From Onchocerca lupi (lineage: Eukaryota > Nematoda > Chromadorea > Rhabditida > Onchocercidae): a DNA stretch of 64,000 bases. Below the pieces are notes generated by a model that worked only from the letters and a program-made list of their open reading frames with translations, was not told the origin of the DNA and did not search any database. Of this stretch, positions 36,720 through 49,400 are shown in pieces. Position 1 is the stretch's first letter; every line of letters begins with the position of its first letter. The translations under genes and the position numbers were made by a program. Where the stretch lies: positions 1 to 64,000 of the forward strand of contig JAOVVO010000332.1 of NCBI GenBank assembly GCA_028564675.1, written 5' to 3'.

Positions 36720-36990
36720 AACATTCATCAGATGTATAAGATGTTTTTGCATTTCATGATAATACGTGATATCCTCATCAAATGTCAAGGTGTTTCTAAA
36801 TTTCATATCATAATAATAAAGTTTCAGATGTCAATGAAATCTTATTAGATGCCTCGGTGTTTCTGAATTTCATTTTCTCATCAAATATCAAGTATTTCTG
36901 ATTTTCATGATAGTGAATAAAACTTTTGCCAGGAAACTTCAAGATGGTTTCCGGATTTCATGACAATGAAACTCTTATCAAAATTAATGT
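36720..36990. repeat. Degenerate tandem repeat, about 60 nt unit
   Basis: Four imperfect copies containing GTGTTTCT(A/G)AATTTCAT and (C)TCATCAAAT(G/A)TCAAG, suggesting an old small array. Confidence 0.5.
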
Positions 36991-37960
36991 ATTGTGTAAA
37001 ATATGAAAAATTCTTATAATTAATCATCATTTTGAATGGTTTTCGATGAAAAATAAAAATAAAATTAAAATTAAAAGAAAAATCTGAATTTTTTAGCAAT
37101 TACAAAATGCAAAGTGAAATGATGAACTGATGATAAATCAGTCTGTTAAAGAAACTTGAATAATGTCCAACTAATCAATCAATAGATCATAATGTTACAC
37201 ATGTTTATTGTAAGAATAAATTTGCAAATGTCAATCAGTTTGTTGAATGATTGAATGAATTGTTGCAGATGAAAGAAGTAAGTATATTAAATTGTTTGAC
37301 GCTCAATTGAAACGATTAACAATTGATGATGAAAGTTGAAGATTTGGAAAATTTTATGCATTTCTGTGATATGATTGATAAGAGAGAAAACGGAAGTGGA
37401 AATAAGAAAAAAGGTAATTGCACTTTATGATGCATTTTCTTTTGAGATTTTTTATTAATGAAAAGAGAAAAAAAGGAAATATTTGTAAAGAGAGATGCAA
37501 TAAAACGACAAATAAATAAAGTAAAATTTTAACACAAAGCAAAAAATTCAACTATTAGAAAAAATTTGACATAAATTGAAATACATGAAAGGAAGAATGA
37601 TGAATGATTCAAGGCCAGGTTTTGGTTCGTCTTAATCAAACTATTTTACTAATAATAGCACATTTATAGTTTTGATCATAAATAATGCCATTTGTCATTA
37701 TTCGTCAAGGTCAAAAACATAAAAAAGATGATAAAGTCAGCGAACTAAAATTCAATTTATTACATATCAAAAATTTCTTGAAAATAAAAAGTTCATAATT
37801 TAAGATTTAATATTAATAGCATTCATTGTAAATTCAACTTTTAAGTATTTTAGTATTTTTTTCTTTCTCTAAAGTTACAATTCTTCTCTAGTTAATTATG
37901 CCATTCATTACAATGGCAATTATTTCTTATTTTATTTGTTTTATCCATATCTTCGTTTAG

Positions 37961-38132
37961 AGCAGGAGATTTTTTTATGCTGCTTGTATTTTTTTATTTA
38001 TATAAGAGGAACAAACAACATAACCATGCTGAAACAAATTGTGCTGATTTTGACATTGAAGATATCGAATATCTTAAGTATCAAGAAATTCCAGCATCCA
38101 AATTTCAAATATTCCCTAAAATTATGGACTAA
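37961..38132 (+). other. Possible terminal coding exon of an unrecognised membrane protein
   Basis: After a CTTCGTTTAG acceptor the plus strand is open for 57 codons to a TAA: a hydrophobic stretch (FFMLLVFFYLY), a basic stop-transfer (KRNK), then an acidic tail (DFDIEDIEYLKYQEIPASKF). This arrangement resembles a type I membrane protein end. A possible first exon at 37326-37412 (starting MMKVEDLENF, ending at a GTAATT donor) has no demonstrated link to it. A competing frame is also open across the region. Not a confident gene. Confidence 0.28.
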
Positions 38133-39065
38133 AAAATGAGTTATTTACATACTTTTAATCATGATGAATTTTTTTCAGAATAAAACTTGATGAAATTAAG
38201 ATGGAAACAAAAATGAACTATATGTCTTTGTTTTGTAAAACAAATTTCTTTAATGGATCAATATTTGAGATAGGAAATTTCCGTTCATTTTAAAAATAAA
38301 AAAAAAAAAAGACAAAAACACAAACAATGAAGAAATGAAGTCGGCATTAAAATAATTAATTGATTGTCAAAAAAAACATTCTTAAAAAATGAGAATCACT
38401 TGCATGCGTACACCTCATTCCTCCAAAAAACTTTTTAACCTTTCTATATGAAAAAGGTCCATATAAATCTGTAAATTAATTATTCTTTAAAAAAGCTAAC
38501 TAAATTTCTGCATCAATTACAATAAAGTTCAGCAAAAATCTTAAAAAACCGCTCAGAGAACAGATCGATCCACAAACCAATCTGTTCATCCTTATTAATA
38601 AGTCGAGGAAACATCGCAACTTTTTTTTTACCATCTCTGATAAAATTTTTATATCATATTAGGAGAACTGATGAAAATGATTAGCGAAAAGCGGTTAGGC
38701 TGATTATGAATTAGAACCGGAGATTACAAAAACCAACAAAATGAGATAAACAATATCATTTCACACATAAATGTTTTGAAGATCCAATAAATTGTTTAAA
38801 TTGTTCACCTAGCAAACAAGCAATGGTTGAATCAATTTTTCTAACACAAATCTGACGAAATCTTAAAACAGATGGAGTTATTTTTCAGGATCTACTTTCT
38901 TTTCTGACCTTATTTCTTTCTTTACTAAAAAACTGCAACGAGTTTTCAAAAAAAAAAAAAAAAAAAAAAGGGTCAGTACTCTTTAAAAGAAAACATCTTT
39001 TTAATGCTGATAGTGGCGATTTTATAGAAAAAAAAAATCAGCACTACTAATATCATATCCACAAA

Positions 39066-39123
39066 ATTCTTTGATAAAATTATTCATTCAACATGGTGTG
39101 AATGAATAATTTTATCGAGGAAT
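39066..39123. repeat. Near-perfect hairpin, about 25-bp arms
   Basis: ATTCTTTGATAAAATTATTC (39066 onward) is matched in inverse by GAATAATTTTATCGAGGAAT (ending about 39123), with two mismatches and a loop of about 8 nt. Confidence 0.8.
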
Positions 39124-40204
39124 TCTTTTAATTTTTCACGCTATATGTAGTTCAATACTTTTCACAACCAATAAGTAATAATCCAAATTTTAATAGTAGG
39201 TTTCCCATTAAACATTGAAAATATTTTAATCAAGAAATAATTTATAAATCTAAAAACAATAAAGTTGATTGGATTGCAGGAATAAAACTAATAAAGTAAT
39301 TAAATTTACATAAAGGAAGAGAGATAAAAAATATGACAATCAGAAAAATTCAAAAATAGGACTTGTTTTCATATGTTTTATATTTGTTTCACATGACTTT
39401 CTTTTTTTTCCACAAAAAAAAAAAAAAACTCTATTCACAAATACGAATTTTCAGACAAAAAAAGACTCTACTCACAAATACTGATTAAGATAAAAAGAAA
39501 AAAAAAATAATGAGGTACTTGAAAATATCAAACGAAACTAAATCCTATTTACCTCATCCTTTTCCCATAATATCCATAGCTTAGAAGAGAACTAAAACGA
39601 AAAATGACATCACAGTTAGGCTATATGAATTAATGACTGAATTAAGCACATAACATACAGATGCTTTCTAATTTTAATTATGCACATAATCTTACTCATA
39701 TAATCTTTACCATTATTATCATAGCAGCTACCTATAAATTAATATTACTTTATTAAACTGAAAATGAGAAATTAATATATTAGTAAATTTTCAGACAGTA
39801 AATTTTCCTGTAATAGCAATAATTATAAAATTAATTGAAGACGCTGAATTTAGTAATAAATCTAAATATGGAAAGTATTAGCCTTCGTCATAATTCCGAA
39901 CTCGTCAGTAAATGCTTTGTTGTGATGATATTGAATAATAATGTTAAGAAAAAAAAAAGTCATGACACAGCAACGCTTTGCAAACTTAGCATCTTAAACC
40001 TATATGGACTGCTGCAATGATATATATATATATAAAAGAAAGTTTCTAAGATATGGAAGAAATTGTAAAAACAAAATTTAAAACAAACGCTTATCTATAA
40101 ATGCATATCTGAAACAAATGGAAATTCTGGACTTTAAGATCAAATCTCAAGAGATGGATGAGGAAAAAATCTCTTTTTACAAAAGTCTCTTCTTCCATCA
40201 ACGT

Positions 40205-41805
40205 TTACATGTCGTTAGAGATTTGAACAGCTGACATATCTTCCTGGTATGGTCTACTACCAATACCGTCGAGCAGACCTAACTTAACATCGATTCTGAA
40301 ATCAAAATATTGCAAAAAAAAAAGCAGTTATGAAATGTTAAAACTGTTTTGAAAATTTTCAGCAAATACACATCAAATACAACCATCCGGATGCTAGTTA
40401 AAAGGATTAAATAGAAAAAATGTTTCCTTCTGTTTCAGCATTGTGCAACCTATAACTTATATCACAATGAAACATCTAGACGAGTTCAGTAATGAAAAGG
40501 TGAGGATAAAAGAAGAGGAAGGATAAATTGAAATCTTTTCTTTCAGGATAAACTGAAATCTAAAGCTCTTTCCATAAGACTGCTGCCGACATTTCTGACC
40601 ATATATTAGAAATGCTGAAAATAAAAACTGGATGAGGAAAAGAAGCAGTTACTTTTTTTTTTCTTCTAGAGCTTGTTCATATATTTGAATTTTGACTTTT
40701 AAAATGGATTCTATGACATTCTTTTCCGCTACAGCAAGTATTTCATCCAAATCTGCAAGTTAAATATTTTCAAATTTATAAGAAGATTCCGAAAAATCGG
40801 AATAATATAAATGAATGACCCTTGCTTTCCCGCTCCATTTCATCCTGTTCACATCGAGCAGTTTCGATTGCTGCAGCATATTCTGTTACTTGTTTGTCGC
40901 AATAATTAAAGTCTTTCCTGGCTTTCCGGACCTTTTCACGCATTCGTGACACCTCCAACTCTGAATCTGAAAAAAAATTTGAAGAATAATGAATAAGAAT
41001 TTTGCGATTCAAGCAGTCATTATTAAAGGATAATTTGATTTCGTAAAATCAAAAAAAAAGGGAAAGAAAAATAACAATGACATTTCGAGTTATATTTTCT
41101 TTCTTGGCTTTCTAAAACCAAAAACAGCATGATTCGAGATATCTCATAAATTACTAAATTTACACACTTTGCAAAGCACACTGCAATTTCTGCTTAACTT
41201 TTGCTAATTTCTTAGCTTTCTGTTCATTAATGATAAGACACTGTCGCCAATTCTCAACCTAAAACAAAAAATGAATTAAAAAAAAACTCTTGCGAAAAAA
41301 CAAAAATTCAAATCTGGATACTTGGAAATCTCGCGAAATTTCCGTAAAAATCTTAAAGATCCAAACAATATTTATGGACAGGTCATCACAAATATGTCAA
41401 AAATGTACTATGATAATTATAAACTTAACAATTTGAACGAATAAAACGCACGGACAATAACATTGGAAAAATGTTGTCCTTAAAAATATTTCAGTTTATA
41501 ATGTACAAAATTATTTTAACACATCTCATACTGAAATATATGACACATAAAGCAATGACTACTATATACATAAAAAATAATTCTAAATGCAATAAAAAAT
41601 ATCACTTTTGACGATAAGTGATTCATTTAATAACAAGTATATGCATTATTAAAGCAATTTTCGCCAAATTTTTACTGTTTAAACAAATAAATTCCGATCT
41701 ACATGAAATGCCTACCTCATCGTTCTCACTTTTGATATCTGTTTCAAACTGTCTGATACAATTCATCAATTCCATTAGTTCATTTGCTTCACTTGCACTA
41801 GCCAT
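40205..41805 (-). CDS. Small coiled-coil protein, unknown family (five exons)
   Basis: Minus-strand exons 41805-41716, 41258-41168, 40966-40820, 40752-40653 and 40295-40205 join in phase to 172 residues. All junctions are GT-AG, and phases agree at each one. The protein is almost wholly charged helix: MASASEANELMELMNCIRQF at the start, then QKAKKLAKVKQKLQ, RMREKVRKARKDF and EKNVIESILKVKIQIYEQAL heptad-like stretches. It ends in a short non-helical tail (KLGLLDGIGSRPYQEDMSAV...). There is no signal peptide or membrane segment. Size and layout would suit a small kinetochore, centrosome or tethering subunit, but I recognise no family and do not assign one. It is divergent from nurf-1, with about 1.45 kb between the two starts. 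Confidence 0.7.
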
Positions 41806-43257
41806 AACACAATTCCTTCAATGTAAATCATAAAATAAAATATATTTTTTCAACTTCAATCTTGATTTCCCACATATTAATCAAGATAATTAATGATGTA
41901 AGGATCATTTCCGATCATCCTTTTTAAATTTATTCCTAGGCAACCAATACTTTAAATATATTCACATCGAGTGCAATTTAATTCCGGCATAATTTGCAAA
42001 TTTGCTCGATTCCGTTGAATGAAACGATTCCTAACAAAAATTATCATGTACTATTCCATTCTATATATCCAAAAATAAAATTAAATCATTTCTTGAAAGT
42101 AATCGAAATCTTATGATTTAAAATGAAAATTTGAATAACATTTCATAAAAAGATAATTTGTCAGACCAAACTTTGACCTTTTTGATACAAGTATCCAAAA
42201 ACTAATTCCGGAATTATTTTATAAAACTAAATCAATCTTGAGATTGGAAAGAAAACCCTCAAGAATTCATATTTAAAATCATACCGCCGCAATTTCATCT
42301 TTTCACGGTCTCACAACGAAAGAGATCGTAATCTTAACAAAGTTTTTCTGTAAATTACAATGAACAGAACTGATTTCGTGGCCCGGATTGTTTCCTGAAA
42401 CGGATCCGGAATGGTCCGGTGTGAGTTTTCGCGGATAACTTGGGAATTTTTCACCGATGAAATGGCGCTGTACGAGCCGTATATGCAGTTGTATACGCAG
42501 ACACTCATACATCTATCGATTAGTTTGAGTGCTCTCTGCAATTTCGAAATGTGCACAGTCAGCCAGGCAGCATTCAGAGTGTGTGTATATGTTGGGTATG
42601 GGTGATGGAGACATTTTGTCCAAGCCGATCATTCATCTGTCTTGCCTTTTACATTTCCACCTAAAGTTTCCCGAGATTTCCCGATACCAACTAAAGTCTA
42701 TATCTCTTCAAACAACCTAAACACTTTTCCCTCCTACAAAACTTCTCATGTATTTATCGCGTGCATTTCTTGCACACTAGGATGCGTTTGCAATCCGGAA
42801 AGAACATACATGATCTCCGAATGATGTTATGCCAATACATATGCTTCATTTCAATAGTAACAACCATATTATGTTTGCAATTTCGTTATACATTTGTGCT
42901 ACGATTTCATGGCACATTTTTTTGGAAATTTTGTATTATAGAGAAGATATGAATAGAATAGATTCCTATTTCTTTCACAGATAGCTTCTTCCTCGCCGCG
43001 TGAGATTACCCTCGTTGACCCGTAGGGTATTTTACATGTGTGGGAAATTTGTTATTGCATAAAGACGCATGAAATTATAGCATACGTGGCAATACTACGC
43101 TTTTCGTATGATCACGAGGAAGACTGCATGCTACGTTCATTCGAAATATCGATCACGTAATTCCAGCCACTGTTATTTCAGCATTTTGCGAGGTATACAG
43201 ACATTAATTGTGCTGCAGTTGAGTTGAAATTCTAAAAAATTTCCTCGCTAAAGCAAA
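41806..43257. promoter_or_regulatory. Divergent upstream region shared by the coiled-coil gene and nurf-1
   Basis: About 1.45 kb between opposite starts. 42280-42960 has higher GC than its surroundings and few stops in several frames on both strands, which yields a pile of overlapping short open frames. That pattern fits promoter or 5' untranslated DNA better than a gene. TGTTATTTCAG ending at 43181 is a candidate leader acceptor for nurf-1, 76 nt before its ATG with no ATG in between. Confidence 0.45.
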
Positions 43258-46200
43258 ATGCCTCGTGGAAGATCTCGAGGTCGTGGTCGAGCTTTAGCCG
43301 GAAAAGCAGCAGCTAAATATTCACCAACAACAAGTTCTGGTCGTAATCGAGGTTATACGAAAGCAAATAGCAGTTCGACGAAATCAAAATCCACAAAAGC
43401 TTCAAAATCCAAAGAGTAATGATTCCCCATAATTCGAATAATGCAAGAATGCAATATCTCTTCCGCTACTAGTGGGAGTTAATGTACTTTGGCAATGGTA
43501 TATGGCTGCAATACTAGTCCCATTTTTTTGGAACGACTGTTTTTTTCTTTTTTATTATTATTTGTCTCTTAAAAGTAATAGAAAAAGTTCAATAAGTTAT
43601 AGTTTATTCGCATTAATAATTTCACTCTACTTTATTTCTGGAATTTCCATTAAATTTGGTACCAGATTTGAAACAAAATTTCTAATTGCAAAAAATTTCA
43701 AATATTTAAATTCTCTCCGTAAAACGCAGAATAATATGCATACTTATTTTTATTTTGGATAAAGGTATCACCTAACCGTCAATCAGTAGATGAGTTGGTT
43801 CTCGATGTCTAGAACTCTGTTTAAATATATACATTATAATATATTAAATATAACTTAATCATTATTTGTTGATTACTTTTAAATAAAACTCGATCTTTGT
43901 ATTTCAGAAGTCGGCAGGCATGGGATGAAAGTGATGATGAATATGATAGACCTGATTATTACACCGATTCATCTGGTGATTTCGACAGTGAAACTTCCAT
44001 TACCCAAAAAAGTTGGCTGTTTGTGTTGTAATTTCAGTTTTTCTATTTCGTTTAGGAAATGCGAAAGACAGAAAAGCTAGCCTGAGTTCATTTCATCTAG
44101 AGTAAGAAGACTTTCTGGTGATCTTAGCTATTCTTATCCCGCAATGATTTTTTTGATTCATCTTAAATATTCATTGCTTCAAAATTTATTTTATAATAGC
44201 AGATCCTTTAAAGATTCCATTGCTATAGATTTCGAAGACGAAACAGAGGATGAAGAAATAGAAGAAACATCATCTGTGGCCAGTCGAGTCCCAACACCTG
44301 GTGCATCGCTATATGAGACGGATGAATCTCTTGGTATACTTTGAGTGGCATTTGTTTAGATATTATTAATTGATCAATTCTCTCCTTATTAGGAATGTGT
44401 GAAACAGCAATGATTTGTATACTCTACTGATCTTTTTATGGTATTTTTAAAATTCTTTTTACAGAATCCACTGCTTGAAGGAATTCTTTATTTCATTAAA
44501 TTCCTACTTCCCAATTTTTATTTCGTTGGTACTTGTTTCATGAAATAAATTTACAGAATGTCCATGGCTTGAAATTCCGGCAGAACAACTACCAGAATTG
44601 AAATTGCCAAAAGGAAGCGAAGATTTATTGATTGAAGAGAAATATCTATTTGATGCCCTCGAGGTATCGTTTCCAAAAAAAAAAAACAAAGACGAAAACA
44701 TAACATCTCTTCCCAACTGTTGGATTCAAGATCATTTTCAATGTCTTCTTATTGATTCAGAACTTAATTAATATTAATCCTTCGCGAAATTTAAATTTTT
44801 CTTCAATAATGATAAATTATCTACCATTAATGGAAAATTTTCTTGCCGTTTGAGAAAACTGAACTGGAAATTTTGCAGGTTTATGAAACATGTCGTTGGT
44901 ACTATCAAGCAATTCGACTTTCTCCATTTCTTTTCGAAGATTTTTGCGCTGCTCTAAGTACTGAAAGTCAAACAAATCTCTTGGCTGAAATACATATTGC
45001 ACTGTTGAAATTGTCATTAAAGGATGATGACGATGAGCAAATCATCTTATCAGTTCAAGATACAAACAATAGTTTTAACATCATGCTTCAGCTGCTTGAA
45101 CCAATGACATATGCTGAAGTAAGTGTAAGGAAAAACAAATATTTATAAGGAGAGCCATTTTACACAATAAGTTTTCTTTAGAAATGAGAAGGGTAAGCAG
45201 TTCAGAAAAATCTGTATTAAAGAGGGAAGAAGAATTAGGAAAGATTAAAGGGAGAAGAAAGATTTCATTCAAAGGAAACTTAAAAAAAAGAAAAAAAAAC
45301 CAAATCTATTTCAGATTCTTGAATTCGAAACTTTTATTTGTCGAACATTGGATTTGGAAAGAAGATAAAATTTTTTTTTTAGGTGCTTCGGCAGTATTTG
45401 GAAAGCGATCCACAGCGTTTTCCAGCTAAAGTTCTTGAAGCAGCAAGTGGAAATTATCCATTTGTTGGGATAGGACAACGGCTTATAGTTCTTTCATGGC
45501 TTTGCGATCGTTTCTTTCAAACCAATGAATATCGAAATATTATTAGGAATGAGGGAAAGTTAACAGTAGATGAGCATTGTCGCGAATGTGGAAAACCGGG
45601 CAATGTTTTACTTTGTGACGGTTGTGAAGCGTGCTATCATTTGTCGTGCACAAATCTGGCCGATGTACCTGATGGAAAGTGGTTGTGTCAAGTCTGTGAA
45701 TTACATAAGGTGGCACTAATTTCAGTTTTTTAATTCAGATGATAAAACAAAACAGAATAGCGCTTGGAAGATTGGTATATAACTACAGAGTGGTGTCATT
45801 AGTAAAAGGCATGCAGTGTCGATTTACCAATTTATCTAAATTTTATTTCAGTTCCGTTTACCCAAATTGGCGTTTCAGGTACATGGCGTAACAGATTGTC
45901 AAATCCCAAATTACCGATCACTGCGAATGCCAATGCGCTTTAAACCACTGGGTCGCGATCGTCATGGTCGCCTTTACTGGTTCATGGTGAGACGCGTATT
46001 TGTGCAGGATGATACTGATGGTTCTGTGCATTACTACAGCACTCTTCCTCAACTCTATTTTTTGTTAAATATGCTTTCTGTGAATGACTATGAAAAGCAT
46101 TTGGCAGCCGTATTTATGGATCTTCTTCCCCTTATTGAAGAACAAATGCGAATGACGCTGCAAATAACTAGTGATTATGGACGAAGCGCAAGAACTAGAA

Positions 46201-46407
46201 ATAAAACTGATTTCTATTTACATGCTGATAATGGTCAGTTCAAATTAGAATTATTTGGAAAACGAAGTTATTATCTAAGCACAATACCAAAAGTGACCGT
46301 CCATAATTTAATGGGTCTTAAAATCTTAGATTTCCACGTTTTGAACTCTCGTAATTTATTATGCCGAAGTATTTCGTATGATCTGTGGAGGAATCGAATT
46401 AAAATGA
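43258..46407 (+). other. nurf-1: nurf-1 N-terminal block: basic tail, acidic region, DDT domain, PHD1
   Basis: Exons 43258-43415, 43908-44011, 44056-44101, 44203-44333, 44557-44663, 44879-45118, 45383-45709, 45879-46407. The protein opens MPRGRSRGRGRALAGKAAAK, a basic DNA- or nucleosome-binding type tail, then an acidic DEDDE-rich stretch. DDT (about 165-262) carries KGSEDLLIEEKYLFDALE and RLSPFLFEDFCAALS, which in NURF-type proteins contributes to ISWI binding. PHD1 (about 328-368) has the Cys4-His-Cys3 set in HCRECGKPGNVLLCDGCEAC onward, ending CQVCELHK. The conserved HGVTDC, RDRHGRLYWF and YYSTLPQLYFLL follow. The acceptor at 45851 is also in frame and would add nine residues. The 44-nt intron at 44012-44055 is very short. 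Confidence 0.9.
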
Positions 46408-46409
46408 GT

Positions 46410-46440
<31 letters not shown>

Positions 46441-49400
46441 CCAACGAGTAATCTTTTTCAGTCATCAGAATGGGTGATATTTTGGCAAAGCCATTGTTTA
46501 GTCAATTACGAGAAAGTGATGATGAGCGAATAATGGTTGGAATTGGCTGTTCGAAGCATATTGAAGTGAGCAAGTATCTGCTACTGTGCAAAATAGAAGA
46601 ATTGTTGGGATTTGCAGGAAATTGCTTGAAGGATACGTTCTGGACAGCCGGCATGCAAAGTAAGTATATGCTATCTTATTCTCATTCTAAGTTGCCGAAA
46701 AGAAAGAAGCGATAATTGAAATATTTTCACAGGTTTTGTATAAAATTCATGTTATTTCCAGCTCACGAAGTGATTATGAAAAAGGAAATAATCGAAACAA
46801 GTTTCCGCACAGCTTCTGCTAGTGGTGATATTGAAAAAGTCTATTCTATGGAGCTTGGATTTAGACTTGGAGAAGGCGATACTTTGGCACGTTACGTCAA
46901 TCAGTATAGCATAAATGAATATGCCAAAAATCCAATTCAAAGAGCTAAAGAAAGAGACAAAAAAAAGTACATGTCAGGAAGATTTTCACTGATGGATGAA
47001 GGAGAATTCGAGGTGATTCGAAGTTTATGTACTTGAATGTCATGGTGGCAGTATTTCCACTATAATGAAGAGGTTTTAAATACAAATTACTCAAGTATAA
47101 TAAATGCAGAAAAAAACCATAAAATTTCAGTGGACATTAGCGAAGGGACGTACTCTCACTGGAACACCAGTTCAAATTGGGAAAATAATACAAAATTCTA
47201 TGGAAGATTTTGCTCAAAAAATACCATCATTTTTAATGCATAGACTTTGGAAACGTGATGGCTTGGACTATTTTAAGAAGGTAATTTGTTGGAAAGAGCA
47301 ATTTAGAATTTCTTCAGTCCTTCAAATGTAATTTTGTTCTCTTATTTATTCCAGAAGCTTTAGAAAAGCAGTTAGATGTTGAATGTATATGTAAAAGATC
47401 GAAAATTGCGAATTGAGACCGAAATAATCGAATTTAAATTAATTATGGGGAGTATGCAGTTTTATATCGATATATAGATGTTACTTTTTACTCGATTTTT
47501 CTGATGTGTTTATACATATTTATTATATTTCCACATAATTTCTTGTAGGGACTTAATGCTTCACCAACAGTTGAATTATTGAAAGACTTGTTATTACGCT
47601 TTGAATGTGCGATTCGGCGACCAGTTTTTCATAGTGTATGGTGGAATACACTAGGGCATACTCGACTGATACGTATAACCGTGAAAGATCGTGAACGACG
47701 CCAGCGTTATGAGACAAAGAAAAAGAAACAGGAAAGGGTAACAATTTTTAGTCAATTCAGAAGTGCATTATAATCATTAACGATATGCCATGTAATGCTG
47801 GTTAAATGATGTTATAATTGATGTACTTATTTCCAACTATTTCGTAACTTTTCTGTATCACAACAATATTTTACTGGAAATATGATTCGTTTTTAAAGAA
47901 GAGGAATTTCCGTTAATCATTCTATCGTTTGTATTATGCTGTACAGCTTATACAAAAATTTGAGAATAGTAAGTGAGAAGGATGATTAATAATTTTACTC
48001 ATTAAAATAGACTAATTAAAAAAGTAAATATGTAAAGTAAATTTTTCAGGAGCTTTGGGCAGCAGAGCCAGATGACGATGAAGTAATTTGGGTGAAACAC
48101 CTTAAGGTTGGTTCAATACTGAAAAGGACTTTGTGGCGACAGAATGATGAAGGTTATCGAGTAAATGGTCGAGGTGCCCTTGGTGGTTGGTTGTGGAAAT
48201 CTAAAACATTTCATCGGACATTCATTCCACAAGCTGAAAAGCCGAGTATTGATGGGAATTTGGAAGTACGCTGCTTTTCGTAATGCTTTAATGAATTCCA
48301 TTTATTCAGTAGGATTTTTTATTAAATTATCAGTGACTTTATCAGTCTTTAGCAAAGAGTTTGAAACTGTTGCAAAAATCTTTTTGGTGGGTCCGTCATA
48401 AACTATAGCTTATTTCCAGTGATTAATAGTAGAATAACTTGTATATTTTTCCACTGCTTAATAGTAGGAATAATTTGTACAGAATGATGAAGTGACTTAC
48501 TGTTTGGTATTACTATATTATTTTATTTTAATTACAATGAAAAACTTGAAATTATTTCATCTCTGTTTGAATTTTATTTATTTTGACAAGTGATGTAACC
48601 CAGAATCTTTCAGCCTACTACATTGGCAAATAGAAAGGCAATTCATTTGGAAAAATTTGTTAGACGTCTTAATCAATGGAGAACTGCAGAATTGAAAGGC
48701 GAAGAACGGTAAATTTGCTTCGAGATAAATTCTATTTGGATGATTTCTATTTGCATGTTCTATGATTTCTTGAAATCTTTATTTGGTCATAAACGCGATA
48801 AAACAATAGACAGTAATAACAGTAGGGATGAAATATTAGATTAAAAATTTTCGAGTGTTATATTGTTTTGCAATAAAGCTAATCTTAGAAAGTGGCAGAA
48901 GGAACTTTTAAAGAAGTGTTATTCTCCAACGTGTAGAATGGGTATCATGCCGTTATCAATTACCTCTGAAAATGACAATGTTCAAGGCTGTTATAGTCTC
49001 GCGTGTCGTCAAGCTATAGTGCAGTCGAGTAACTTATACCTTGTTATTGTTGTAAAAAATTTAAACTTTTCGTGAAATTTCGATTGCATAGGTTTTTTTT
49101 TTTGCATTGAGCTAAGAAAAAAAAAAAGAAAAAAACAGGATTTTTTCTTGTATTGTATAATTTATATTTTAGTGGCTAAAATATTGTCAGTTTTGTTGCT
49201 CTTCATAATATAATTATAGTGGAGAGGACCACAAGCGGTGTTGTGCATGCGCGACCTCCGTCGTCTCCATCATCAAAATCTCGACAAGAAAATGGAAAGG
49301 ATATGAAAGTGCTAGAGATGAATAAACCCTTTCCGCTTCCAGTTCCTTTTGATTATCGAGTCAGACGTACTGGTGAACAAAGTTTATTAATCTTGCCGCA

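Larger units (their letters stand above)
31174..40204. other. Long AT-rich intergenic stretch
   Basis: About 9 kb with no confident gene. Contents: an (AG)n microsatellite at 32595-32635, many A or T runs, a degenerate repeat at 36720-36990, an inverted repeat at about 34409-34502 (TTACTTTATAACTTT arms), a hairpin at 39066-39123, and a candidate plus-strand terminal exon at 37961-38132. The remaining open frames are low-complexity Phe/Lys/Asn-rich. Confidence 0.55.

Noticed and set aside
38680..38730. Possible tRNA-like patch
   Set aside because: No cloverleaf, T-loop GGTTCGA motif or anticodon arm could be drawn.
42303..42952. Pile of overlapping short open frames on both strands
   Set aside because: Several frames are open together because the patch is less AT-rich; no family, splice-consistent exon chain or start context favours one. 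Treated as promoter/5' DNA.
47037..47243. Plus-strand open frame overlapping a nurf-1 intron/exon edge
   Set aside because: It is in a different frame from the conserved WTLAKGRTLTGTPVQI exon beginning at 47131.
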